Under the pieces are notes generated by a model. The model was not told the origin of the DNA, did not search any database, and was given only the letters and a program-made list of their open reading frames with translations. The translations under genes and the position numbers were made by a program. From Diospyros lotus (lineage: Eukaryota > Streptophyta > Magnoliopsida > Ericales > Ebenaceae), in assembly GCF_014633365.1 (NCBI RefSeq), contig NC_068349.1, positions 33,432,753 through 33,496,752 of the forward strand: a DNA stretch of 64,000 nucleotides. The letters run 5' to 3'. This document shows positions 24,544 to 36,700 of this stretch, one piece after another; the stretch's first letter is position 1, and each line of letters begins with the position of its first letter.

Positions 24544-27500
24544 ATGGTTAGTATAGTTGAAGATCTCTCTCTCTCTTCTTTTTCATCTCCATATATATTA
24601 AGGCTTAAATTTCTTTCTTTCTTTCAATTATATGTCTCATATAATTTCATGAGAAATCTTCCCTTAACATAACTTCTTTCCCTTGTTTAATTAATTTAGA
24701 CGATTTTAGATGAAGAATCACTCTCAAGGGGAGGCATTAGGGCTTCGTTTATTTGGACGTAAGACATTTTAAATTGAAAAGTATTTTTTAATGTAAAATG
24801 TTTTACACAGAAATTCATTTTTTGCTTTTCTTTTTGCATTATAAAATATTGTTTAAAAATTAGTTATATGTGTATCTATATATATGCATGTGTAATTATG
24901 TATGTATATTTATTTATATATACGTGTGTATGCATGTATATGTGCAGTATATTTATGTATGTATTGCGTGTGCATATATTATGTAGGCTAAATATATATT
25001 TTTGTTTATATACTTTCACATTTTTTTCATGTGATCATCCAAACTTTTTGTTATTTTGATTACACTTATGTATTTGCATTTTCGAGTCAATTTAAGATAT
25101 GTATTTTGACTTGTAAAAAAAAAAAAAATGATTAAATTAACTTATCTCACTTTACTTTTTTTTTATATACCTCTAATATATGAGTTAAATTGACTCCATG
25201 ATATAAGTACATGGGTGTTATTGAAATAACGAAAAGTTCGAGTTGCTATAAGAAAAAAAGTTATAATATAATAATTAAATTGACTAAAAAATACAATTAT
25301 AATAAGAATATAATTGAAATAAAGAAAAGTTCAGGTGGTCACAAAAAAAAAAAACATGAAATTACAAGAATAAAAATATAAAGTTTGCCCTGAATAAATA
25401 TGTGTATGTGTTTGCATGTGTATGTATATGTATGTATGTATGTGAATGTATATATGTGTACACGACCAAAAATAGGCTAGATTTAGTTTTTTTCTTCCAT
25501 TTTTTTTTTTTTTTTATGTTTTTAGACAAGTTTGAAATAAAGATGGGGTGCAATGCAATAATAAGTTTTTGAAAAATGCTACTTGCACAGATAATTTGAT
25601 TACCGAGAGAATGATCGAAAATGTCAAAATTCAAAAATACTCTCACCTAATTTTCTGTTGTCGTCTCTGGATAAAGTCCCATCCTAAGCCTGTATCTTAA
25701 CTTTGAAACCTTTCAATAGAAAATGAGGCCCGGGATGGCCAAAGCTGGAATGACGGCTTGTCGGAAAGGAAGATAAGCGAAGGGGAGAGATGGTTACGCT
25801 AGAAAGAGTTTCAAAGAGGAGGAAGATAAAAGGAGACAAGGCAGAGAGAGGACCAAAGTACTTGTCGTTTTAGTCCTAGCTGCCAAAACAACACCATTTT
25901 GGCCCTCTGGACTACAATTTCATTTACAGTCCATATTGATTTTAGCTATTCTTTATAATATATACTATCCCTGGGATTTATTGATGGGTTAGAAGTGGTA
26001 ATTTGAAATTTTCATTTCGTCAATCTAATGATATATCAGCATGGTATGATAATCGATCAGCTCTATGAAATAAGGTTGGGTTTCATCTACACTTTGTTTG
26101 GCATCTCCAATTAATCAAGAAAAACCTTGTATTTAGTTATACTAATTAATTACTTAGGCAGCAACAGTTGAAAAATGCAATTTCAGGATCAAATCAACAA
26201 GAAGATGGTGGAGGAGGAGCAAGAAGATTGCACTCTTGATGGAACCGTTGATCAACACGGCCGCCCTGCTGCCCGGAAAAGAACCGGTAAATGGGTTGCC
26301 GCAGTTCTGATTCTCGGTAAAGTCTCCGGCAACTACGTACATCTACGCATATACACACATGTTAATCTTCCTAGCTTTTGTTTTATATTCATCAATGATC
26401 GGCTGCCCTTAATTTCTAGAGAATAATGGTTTTGAAGAGGACCGAAGGAATATAGCTAGTAAAACAATAAGAAGATTTATGAATATCTTTCTTAATTTCC
26501 TCCTCCCCTTCCCCCTCGTGTGTATGTGTATATATATGTATATATATATATATATATTTTCTTAATATCATATCATGCACCCTCCATTTTCCTTCCCAGT
26601 TGTTGAATGGTTCTGAGCTTAGCTTATGATTTGATTGCGTGAATGATCATATGGATCAGTGAACCAAGGGCTGGCCACATTGGCATTTTTTGGGGTAGGG
26701 GTGAACTTGGTGCTATTTCTGACCAGAGTATTAGGCCAAGGCAACGCGGATGCCGCAAACAATGTGAGCAAATGGACAGGCACAGTCTACATCTTCTCCC
26801 TCCTTGGGGCCTTCCTCAGCGACTCCTACTGGGGCCGATACAAGACCTGTGCCATTTTCCAGGCCATCTTCGTCGTTGTAAGCTGTAATTTCGAGTTCAA
26901 GTTCTTGTGATCTCCTAGAATGTATTTGTTGCTAAACAGTTCATTTCTCCCATTAGAACTGGTAACTTGAATTTAGTAACTGGAATGTTTTTTATTATTG
27001 CAGGGTTTGGCATCATTGTCATTATCATCCTATCTTTTCCTAGTCAAGCCTGCAGGCTGTGGCGATAAGCAAACTCTCTGTGAGCCCCACTCGGCTTTGC
27101 GGATTGCGTCGTTTTATGTGTCAATTTACCTTACTGCCCTTGGATATGGAGGGTATCAACCGAACATTGCCACATTAGGAGCCGATCAGTTTGACGAGGG
27201 CCACCCCAAAGAAGGGCACTCAAAGGTGGCCTTTTTCAGCTACTTCTACTTGGCCCTGAACCTTGGATCCTTGTTCTCGAATACCATACTCGACTACTTC
27301 GAAGATCAAGGGATGTGGGTTCTGGGCTTTTGGGCATCCACCGGCTCGGCCATTTTGGCATTGCTCTTGTTTCTCATTGGAACCGCTAGGTACCGGCACT
27401 TCGCGCCTAAAGGCAACCCTCTTTCCAGATTCTTCCAAGTAGTGGTGGCTGCTACCAGAAAATGGAAGGTAGAGTTGCCACCCAATGGAGGGGAACATTT

Positions 27501-28654
27501 ATATGAAGCTGATGATGGGGCAAGAAAGATGCTTCACACCAAAGGATTTCGGTGAGTTCATGGCTAATTCTAATTACTGCCACTATATATATATATATAT
27601 ATATATTGTTGGATCTTTGAAAGTATTGCTATAATTCGTAATTGATCCATCACATATATATATATCTAGGTTCGTGGATAAAGCTGCAGTTGTTGGATCA
27701 AAGGAGAACAAGGAATATTGTTGTGGTGATCCCTGGCTTCTCTGCCCGGTCACTCAAGTGGAAGAAGTGAAATGTGTGCTGAGACTTCTACCAATTTGGT
27801 TGTGTACAATACTTTACTCAGTAGTTTTCACCCAAATGGCCTCTCTTTTCGTAGAACAAGGGGCAACCATGAAAACTACCATCTCCAACTTCCACATTCC
27901 TCCAGCCAGCATGTCTAGCTTCGACATCCTCAGTGTTGCAGCATGTGTTTTCATTTACAGGCGAGTTCTCGACCACTTATATATAAGGGCCTTAAAGAAA
28001 GAAAAGGGTATAAATAAAAATGACTGGTAACTTAGGGTACACGTAACAAACCCTACCATGCAATTAAGAAAAAGGCTGATACATATATATATGCATACAT
28101 ATATATATTGTTGCTACTTTTACAGGCGAGTTCTCGACCCCTTGTTTTCAAGCCTAAGAAAGTCGAGCCCTCGAGGCCTCACGGAGCTTCAAAGAATGGG
28201 GACAGGCCTGGTCATAGCCATATTGGCCATGGTAGCTGCGGGCATTGTGGAGCATTTCAGGCTGCAGCATGCCCAAAGCTCCTGCATCAGCTGCGAAGGT
28301 TCGAGTTCCTTGAGCATATTATGGCAAGCCCCCCAGTACGCACTAATTGGAGCATCCGAGGTTTTCATGTATGTCGGGCAGTTGGAGTTCTTCAACAGCC
28401 AGGCGCCTGATGGCCTAAAGAGCTTCGGGAGCGCGCTCTGCATGACATCAATCTCCATGGGAAACTATGTCAGCAGCTTGCTGGTGACAATGGTCACGAA
28501 TATCTCCACTCGAGATAAAATGCCCGGTTGGATCCCATGGAACCTCGACCGTGGCCACCTCGACAGGTTCTTCTTCCTCTTGGCAGCCTTGACGGTAGCC
28601 GATCTTCTGGTTTACACCGCGTGTGCAAAGTGGTACAAGTACACCAAGTTTTAA
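24544..28654 (+). CDS. NPF7.3: NPF7.3-like (NRT1.5-type) transporter, copy 2
   Basis: Exons: 24544-24546, 26187-26316, 26660-26877, 27004-27551, 27670-27960, 28126-28654 (572 aa), in frame throughout. It is a close paralogue of 6584-10087 with the same intron positions, including the ATG-only first exon and the GC-AG last intron. Alternative starts in frame are 26205 (565 aa, the site conserved in copy 1) and 26175 (not conserved). The PTR motif region reads GYGGYQPNIATLGADQFDEG; the ExxER motif is again absent. Differences from copy 1: an 18-bp shorter exon 4 (about aa 290) and a C-terminus cut by a GAA-to-TAA change (TAA at 28652-28654) that removes about 21 residues. Function is probably as for copy 1 (nitrate/potassium or related xylem-loading carrier). 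The tail is the part most likely to differ in regulation. Confidence 0.93.
25573..25660 (+). repeat. Dispersed repeat, copy 1 of 2 in this window
   Basis: AATGCTACTTGCACAGATAA and the next ~60 bp match the block at 52895-52980 (AATGTTACTTGTACAAACAA) in order and spacing. It lies in the long first intron of NPF gene 2 and is absent from that intron in copy 1, so it came after the gene duplication. Confidence 0.5.
27961..28125 (+). other. GC-AG intron bounded by a duplicated junction (gene 2)
   Basis: Same arrangement as in copy 1: donor ACAG|GCGAGT after 27960, acceptor TTTTACAG before 28126, and TTTACAGGCGAGTTCTCGAC present at both borders. The intron's first codons read RRVLDHLYIRALKKEKG, against RRVLDPLFSSLRKSSPRG in the following exon. 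Confidence 0.7.
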
Positions 28655-28968
28655 GCCAATAAGGATGGCAACATCTATTAACAATATTGGCAGCTTGCTG
28701 CAGCAAGGCAATGACTCAACCTTTGATTGGCAGACTTGCATGTTACACTGACACCATATACGTTGAGCACCAAGCTTAATTAGCATGTGCATCACATCTT
28801 ATCCGTACAAGTTAATTAGGAAATGATCCTTTATATATATATATATATATATAGTCTTGTCTTTACTTTGTAAAAGGCTACCTCGCGGTCACAACTCATA
28901 GTCGCAGCCTTTTGTTCGCAATGGAACAAGCTTACGAGGCTCCCTTCTGAAAGAAACTATTGAGATTC
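28655..28968. other. 3' flank of NPF gene 2
   Basis: The first ~110 bp align with the 3' flank of copy 1, then a (TA)n tract (about 28832-28852) and unclassified DNA follow up to the solo LTR target site. Confidence 0.5.
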
Positions 28969-28973
28969 AAAAC

Positions 28974-31900
28974 TATATTGCCTCGTTTTCCCATAACGTG
29001 TATTACCTCGAGATTTCAGGAATAGATATATTATTCAATACAACATAAGCCCCTCGATATACATACCCTCATCATAATCATTTCCTGACAATCCCGATTG
29101 TACCTTCTCAGCATATCAAAACTAAGACAGGTAATATCAATCACATCGGCGGAAGCAAAATTGAAACCTCAATGATATATAACCGATCAATTCCTCTTAC
29201 AATTAAATATCCAGATCGATGTTTTACATGAAAATATCAAAATATTACATAACCTCTGAACATTGTAATCATAGACAAAAACCTACGAAAACTAAACATT
29301 GTAGCTACATCTCGATGACATTCTTTCCCTTGGCGCCACTGCTTTCACCTGGAACGTTTAAATATTCTAGGGACATATTCCAAATTAGATGATGAATCAT
29401 CTAAGTGAGAGTTCAAAAATATTTTCATGCAGATATACAAAATCATATATAAAACTGACAAATCCTGACATGACTCAGCCTAAGAGAATCCCACATAGCA
29501 CTTAGCCCTAACTGGGAAAAATGCAATCTCTCTAAGGCGACACGACCACATCGACCCATTAGCAACCACAATCCTACTTAAAAGGGACAACCTCGACATA
29601 TGAATCCGGGAACCACCCCATTGTCATTGTTAGGCATTACGCTCCCACTCAAAAGCATTCCAAAACCCAACGTAACCCTAACCCCAAGAGTATCACATCA
29701 GCACTATCCTCGGAATTAACGACACCTCGGTATTAATGCTATCGCTCAAAAGAACCTGTGGTGGTGTCCCTCTCAGCCCCGCTACTTGAGCCAACATCCG
29801 GGGTGGTGTCCACTCTCAGCCCCGCCACTTAGGTACCATAGGGTGAAGTCCGTCTTAGCCCCATCCCAAGTGAGTCACATAGCAATAATCCTCGTCACGC
29901 ATCCCGAGTGTTGTCACTCGAGGGCCACATCACAAGATTACAACCCACGTCCCACATGGACAACACAACATGCCAGTGCCGAAAAATCATAACATGCATG
30001 CATAAAATCAACATCTCAATGTATGCAATTTATCGTACGAAATTTAATACTAGTGTAAATAATCATTTGGAAAACCATCAATAACCTTAGCCATGGGCAT
30101 GTACACTCACAGTAAACCATTCATATGCCACAAACGAGTTTTTCGATAGAACCACTCACCTTGAATGTATTCGGATTGCCTCGATCCTTGTGCACTGCCT
30201 CGATTCTTGTGCCAGGCGTACTATAACTCAACCTTAAGCCTCAACGATACCCTAGACATCGTATGCATTCAAAGGGAAATCAATATCTATTTTCCCAATT
30301 TTCTCATTATTTTTCTCTAATTTCTTTCTATTTTTCTCTCGATAATTTCAAGTAAATACCTCTTCAAGCATTTTTTCTAAATTTTTCTCCACAAAAATTC
30401 ATAAAACAATATTTATAAGCCTATGGAATTTTCTAGAAATTTTCCAGATTTTTCTCCTATTTTCTCAAATTTCCATAATTACTTTTCCTTGAGAAAATTT
30501 ATTTCTCATTGATTTCCTTCGAATCTACTTCAAGAAAAATCACCAAAACTCATAAAATAAATTCCTTATCCTTCTGGAATTTTCTTATAATTTTATAAAA
30601 ATCCCTCATATTTATTTTCCATTTACCTTTCCTTTCAAAAATCCAACATAATTATCTCCTCAAGAAATTTCCAAGATAAAAATTCATCAAAATAAACTAT
30701 TCATTTTTCTTGAATTTCTGGATTTTTTTTCATAATTTTATTTCTTTTAATTTCTCTCAAATTTTTTATATTTTCAGCATTTAAAAAAATACAAAAATAC
30801 CTTCGGTCATCTTCTCAGACGACGGCGACCGGTGACCTGCTCCGATGGCTAATCTGACGATACCACCTTGAAGCCCTCCTCAAGTCGATCACAATGGCAC
30901 CCTCACATGGCCGAAAAACTCGCCGAAAATAGCCCGACTGGACGATTTACAGTCCGGCTCCGACGAAACTTTGCGTTTTCCGGCGAGTTTCGAAACACCT
31001 TCAAATCTTAATGAAACTTTACGAAATTCTCCAGAAATGATCCTCAATACATGGAGAATAAAATCCCCTTATCCCAGACCTCTAATTCACTCCCAAACAT
31101 GAGAAATTCGAAGTAAAATTTTTGATACATTCGGCCACAATCGAACCTCTATTTATACCCGTTTTCGAAGCTCAATCGAGCCATACCTGGTCAAATCGAT
31201 GCCTCTATCATCCTTACAACCATTTAATGGCCTCAAATCGTGATGATTTGCGCGAATCGTCCTTTCTAAAAAATTCGACGATCGCGGCCATGTCTCGCCA
31301 TTTTCTATCAAATCACAGCCATACTTAGCCGATCTCGACCCACATCCGATCCTAATCAAACCCCCACGTGGTGGGGCTCATTTTCGTACCCCCAAACGGC
31401 CTCAACGGCATCACTCGGAGGCTGGCCGGTGATGGCAATAGGCAATGGTGGCCATGGATGAGCTTCCTTCTTAATTTTCTATTATTTACACTTTGGTCCC
31501 CTTTAAAACTTCATCTTACATTTTGGCCCTTATTCTCAAGCCCCTGATCTTCCCAACACCATCACTAAGACTCACAAGATTAGTACTGCTCATTTCTCCC
31601 TTGAGCTTCTGAAAATTTACCGTTTTGACCTCCCTCGGGCAAATTTAAAAAATTGCACTTAGGCCCGACTGATCGTTTTAACCTTAAATCTACTCGATTC
31701 AATCCGAAATCACTTAAGGGTTGTTTTATACATCAAATATTAGTCATTGACACGCTCCGTTGACTTTTCAGACGTCTCTTACGTCGATTCGATTTTCTCA
31801 GCCCGGTCGACAGCTGTACCGAAAATTGTTCCCGATCCAATTTCTTTCATCACCAAAAATCATAATTTATATTATTTGATGATGCTATACCATTTTTATT

Positions 31901-32027
31901 AATTATCTAGGGTTCGAGGTACTTCATTCGGTCGATTCGACGATTTATTTTACTTTTAAATCCACTTTTCGGTATTTTAAATTCATCTAAATTACGCGAT
32001 GACCTCACACAGATATGGGGTATTACA
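28974..32027 (-). mobile_element. Solo LTR, family L (copy B)
   Basis: On the - strand it begins TGTAATACCCCATATC (at 32027) and ends GAGGCAATATA (at 28974). A perfect 5-bp duplication AAAAC flanks it (28969-28973 and 32028-32032). A TATAAATA motif is at 31150-31157 (- strand), about 870 bp from its 5' end, comparable to ~740 bp in copy A. No internal retrotransposon genes. Strong similarity to 19733-22413 in inverted orientation, for example the block with GGGATTGTC(A/G)(A/G)GAAATGATT. Confidence 0.85.
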
Positions 32028-32032
32028 AAAAC

Positions 32033-33569
32033 ATTTCTGCATCACTTCAACGCACTTTGTTGTTTCATGGAGTAGAACTGATATTTTCTCTCTTCAGTTT
32101 CATAATTTAGATAAAAATTTGTTTATATCCGAACAATAATAACAAATTTATGAATCTTAGATTGACCCCTTGATTTCAAAAGTATCATGTCCACTCTCTA
32201 GATTTTAAATAATATCTGATAATTATGAATCTTAGATTGACTTAGTGACAAAATCATAAAAGTCTATAATCGCCTCTTTTACCTTCGAGGCCATATATAT
32301 GGTACATTTTTTTTTTTTTTCAAAGGGTTAAATCTCTTTGATAGATTTATGAGTATTTGTCTATTGCACTTGAGACTTTTTTTAAGTAATAGTTTTGATA
32401 AATTGACTTTTTACTTTTTTTTTTTAACTTTTTTGCAAAGTTGTTCAAACTCTTGTTTAAGTTCTTGTTAAAATAAAGGGTAAAATATATTGAGACCTTC
32501 CCTTTATTTTAAAAAATTATAGAGATCCCTCCTAAGATTTAAAAGGCAAAACAATTTAAGCCTGTTTTTACTAAATCATGGTTAAATTTTTAAAATATCT
32601 AAAATACTTTTATCTTCTCTCATAATCCGTTTTTCACCCATTTTAATAAATTGACTTTAAAAAAAAAACGTTACATTGAGATATATAAATTTTGATGTAA
32701 AATAAGTTGAGATAGTCAAATTTGTTGTCAACAAGTTGGGTTAAGTCTAATTTATTAACTAAACGAGTCAAGTTAAATTTAAGTTAAATTTAAACTCTAT
32801 TAAAGATAATGCTCGGCCTGGGCCATAGGCCCGCTTGGCCAAGTCAAGCTATAAACTAAGTGTTGGGACAACTCAGGATTACTGAATTTTAATTTTTAAA
32901 GAGTCGGGCCCAATGAGTTAGTCCATTTTTTTTTATACATTATAAAATTGGGTATAAATTTTTTTCTAAAAAGTCAAAATTATGAAATTGTGAATTAGAG
33001 ATGCTTTGAAATTTAAATATTACATGTTTTGTTATATTAATATTAATATTATAAATAATGACATTTATATTATTCTTTGTTACATCTTTTAACTCTTGAA
33101 CTTATTAATCTCAAATGATTATATTATAAGTTTTTCATTATATAATAATAATTTATTGGTCATATTAAATATTTTATAATATAATTTTAGAATATTTGGA
33201 ATAATAAATATAAAAACTATAATATTTATAAAATTATCGAAGTAGTTAGATGGGGTGGGCTCCAAGTAGGGGAGAGCAAAATTTTGATTTACCTGAACTA
33301 AATTAAATTAATTAAATTTTAAAATGATATTATTTTAATATTTATAAAATGACATTTTTTTTTATTTTGTATATTTTTTTATGATTATTTTAATTTTTTA
33401 ATTTAAATAATTCAGTTTAATTCATACGATTCAATTTTTTCTATTATCGATTAGTTTAATTTTTAAATTAATTAATTATTTTGATTTTATTTTATTTTAT
33501 TTTATTTTATAATTTAATTTAATTAATTAATAAATTTCAATCATACCCCTACCCGCAAGTCCAAGAAGA
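32033..33569. other. AT-rich intergenic stretch
   Basis: Very AT-rich with homopolymer runs; no exon, tRNA or transposon end recognised. A GC-containing island near 32810-32850 (TCGGCCTGGGCCATAGGCCC) is a short inverted repeat of unknown meaning. Confidence 0.5.
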
Positions 33570-33740
33570 ATATTAAGCCCATAATAACGAACCAGACCGG
33601 GCCGGGCGGGGCCTAGACGGATGGGGATCGGATTTCCAAACTCTTGCTAAGTTGATCATCATCATGCGGTGTTTGAAAGGTTTTTGTGCTATAACTAGAA
33701 GGATCAAAGGATTTCAATCGGGACGCTCGCCCGGTCCGCG
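33570..33740 (+). promoter_or_regulatory. COX10 proximal promoter / 5' UTR with site II-like motif
   Basis: AGCCCA at 33576-33581 is the reverse of TGGGCT, the core of the site II motif common in plant genes for mitochondrial respiratory components. A GC-rich GGGCC cluster follows (about 33599-33613). No TATA box is evident, typical for housekeeping genes. Confidence 0.4.
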
Positions 33741-36700
33741 ATGTGGAGAAGCTCGCTGTTGAGTTCGTCTTCGAGGAAGCTCGTCTCCACCACAAACCCT
33801 AGCTCCAATTCCGCCTCCCTCATCTCACCCATTTACGCCCATGGCTTCGATGCTCGCCCCCAACAATTCTACTCCACCTCCGCCCCCGCCGCCTCGCCGC
33901 CTCCCTCTTCCGGCGTTATGAAACCAGTTTTGGGTAAACTTGATTGGATCCGATCGGCCGGCGCAATTGGTGCGAGGGATGTGGTGGACTCGGCCCGCCA
34001 CTACGGTCGCTGCTATTGGGAGCTCTCCAAGGCTCGCCTCAGGTTTGGATGGATTAAATTGTGATTATTCTGCGAGGAGTTTTGATTTTTTTTTTCTAGT
34101 TTATTTTGTTCGTGACTATGTTATTAATGGATGATCGTTGATTTCGTTTTGATCAATGGGATTTTCGGAGCCTAGAAATAAGGAAACCGGCTGCTGATGT
34201 GAAAAGAAGTTTTTCACTTGGTGGGCGAGGGAGCATTAGTAGTAGTAGATTTAATGGAATGCTATAAGCTAGTAACTGTAGAAGTATTGGAGTTAAATTG
34301 AATGAAGAATGAGAAGGGCAACGCTTTTGAGAGGCTCAGGAATCATTTTTAGACCTTTTCTTAACCGTTATGTTTTGAGTTGTAGATGGGTGCTCCGAGT
34401 GGTAAAGGCTGAATCGTCCCTGCCAATGTGAAGATTCGAGCCTTTAATGATGGTTAAGGAGTCCTTTTGCTCTATGGCTTTTAGGAGCCACTGTGATGTA
34501 CTTTGGATTGATTTTGTAAAGAAAAGAGATGAGAGATGCAATCATCAGGAATATTAAAAATTTGTACAATTTAATTTCTTGTCTAAAAATCAATACTGGA
34601 GCTATAGTATCAAACTTAATGTCACAGCGCTTCCCTTTTTTTTAATAATTTTGTAATTTTAATTATTTAATCATTTTAGGACTTATTCTACTAGTTTTAA
34701 TCTAGATTAATTGTTTCTTAATTAATCTAGGATTGCTTATTCTAGAGTATTTAGGATGCCTATTTTGTCCTTACTTAGCTTTACTTTTCCTTTCTTGATT
34801 AGAATTCTGTTAACTTAGGAGCACTTAGAGTTGGATTTCTTGGACGGAATTCTCAACCTCACCCTTGCGCACACACTCGGATTTCAATGATAACAGAAAA
34901 CAAATGAATGACAATGAAAACAGAATGTATATGACAGAAAATTAAACCAAACCACAAGAAGAACACAACAGATTATCCTGGTTCGGATTGCCCTTAGGAC
35001 AACCCTACATCCAGCCTCTTTAATTCAGAATGATAGCAATACAACACTCGCCTCACGATTACAAGTCACTCCAAGATTACAAAGACTATTTCTTGAACAC
35101 ACAGCCTTTACTCTTGAACTTACTCGTGAGAAAATGAGCAACCTTACAAAAGCCTAGACCCCTGCCCTATTTATAGAATAATAGGTGATAATATCTAAGG
35201 CTTATAAATAGGATTAGGCATTCCCGATTTTACCCTCAAACTTAAAACTAATTACAAGCTGAGAAACCGCCTGACTAAACCCATAAAAACTGACTCATTT
35301 GACTGCTTTAAAATCTGGATCTACTTGAGACAACATTCTAACAAATCTCCACCATTGTCTTGAGTAAGATCCACTCCATTCTTCAATCATCAAAGCTTTA
35401 ACCTGCTCTCCTTCCTGGCTTTAACATAATATGAACCTGATCACCAGCACAAACAAACATTAAGAATATTCAAACAATGTTGTAATTTGGACAAAGGAAC
35501 CGGTTTTGTAAACATATTAGCCGCATTATGTTCTCCTGCAACTTTAACTAGGTTTACCTCTCCTTTCTCAAGGATCTCCCTAATAAAATGATACCTAACA
35601 TCAGTATGTTTGGTTCTTTCATGATGGGATTGATTCTTAGCCAAATGGATTGCACTTTGGCTATCACACCTTAACTCTACCTTGACATTTCTTCCTAGGA
35701 GTTCACCCACAATTCCTTTTAACCAAATACCTTCCTTTATTGCTTCAGTGACAGCAATATATTCTGCCTCAATGGTGGATAAAGCCACCACAGGTTGCAG
35801 GTTGGTCTTCTAGCTTATGGTAGAATTCCATAGCTGGAAAACATATCCAGTTGATGATCTCCTTTTATCTAGATCGGCTGCATAATCAGCATCCGAAAAA
35901 CCTAAAATGCAAGGTTCTTCTCCTAGCTTTGCTCCACCATAAACCAATGACATATCTAATGTTCCTTTTACATATCTCACAGTCCATTTTACAGCATCCC
36001 AATGAGCTCTCCCTGGTTTGGCCATAAATCTACTAGATACACTCATAGAGTGAGCCAAATCAGGCCTTGTACAGACCATGCTGTACATTAAACTGCCCAC
36101 TACATTTGAGTAAGGAATCTTACTCATTTCTTTCATGCTTGACTCGTTGTTTGGAGACTGCTCATTCGAAAGTTTAAAGTGTTGTGCAAAGGGGATAGAA
36201 ACCTCTTTTGCATCCAGCATATTAAACTTCTTAATCAGCTTACTAAGGTATGACTTTTGGGATAAACTCAGCTGACGCTGCTGTCTATTTCTCTTAATTT
36301 CTATGCCTAATATCTTCCTAGCTTCTCCTAATTCTTTCATTTCAAAGGCTGACCTTAATCTCAGCTTTAAATTTTGGATTTCTATGGCTGATTGACTTGC
36401 AATCAGCATATCATCTACATATAGGAGAAGATATATAGATATCTCATTAGACATATGTTTGAAATATACACAGCTATCATATGCACTCCTTTTGAAACCT
36501 TGGACAATCATAAAAGAGTCAAATTTCTTATACCATTGCCTAGGGGATTGCTTTAATCCATAGAGAGACTTCCTAAGCAAACACACTTGCTCTCTATTCC
36601 CTCTAATCTCAAATCCCTTTGGCTGCTCCATAAGAATATTTTCTTCCAACTCTCCATGTAGAAATGCTGTTGTGACATCCATTTGATCAAGCATTAAGTC

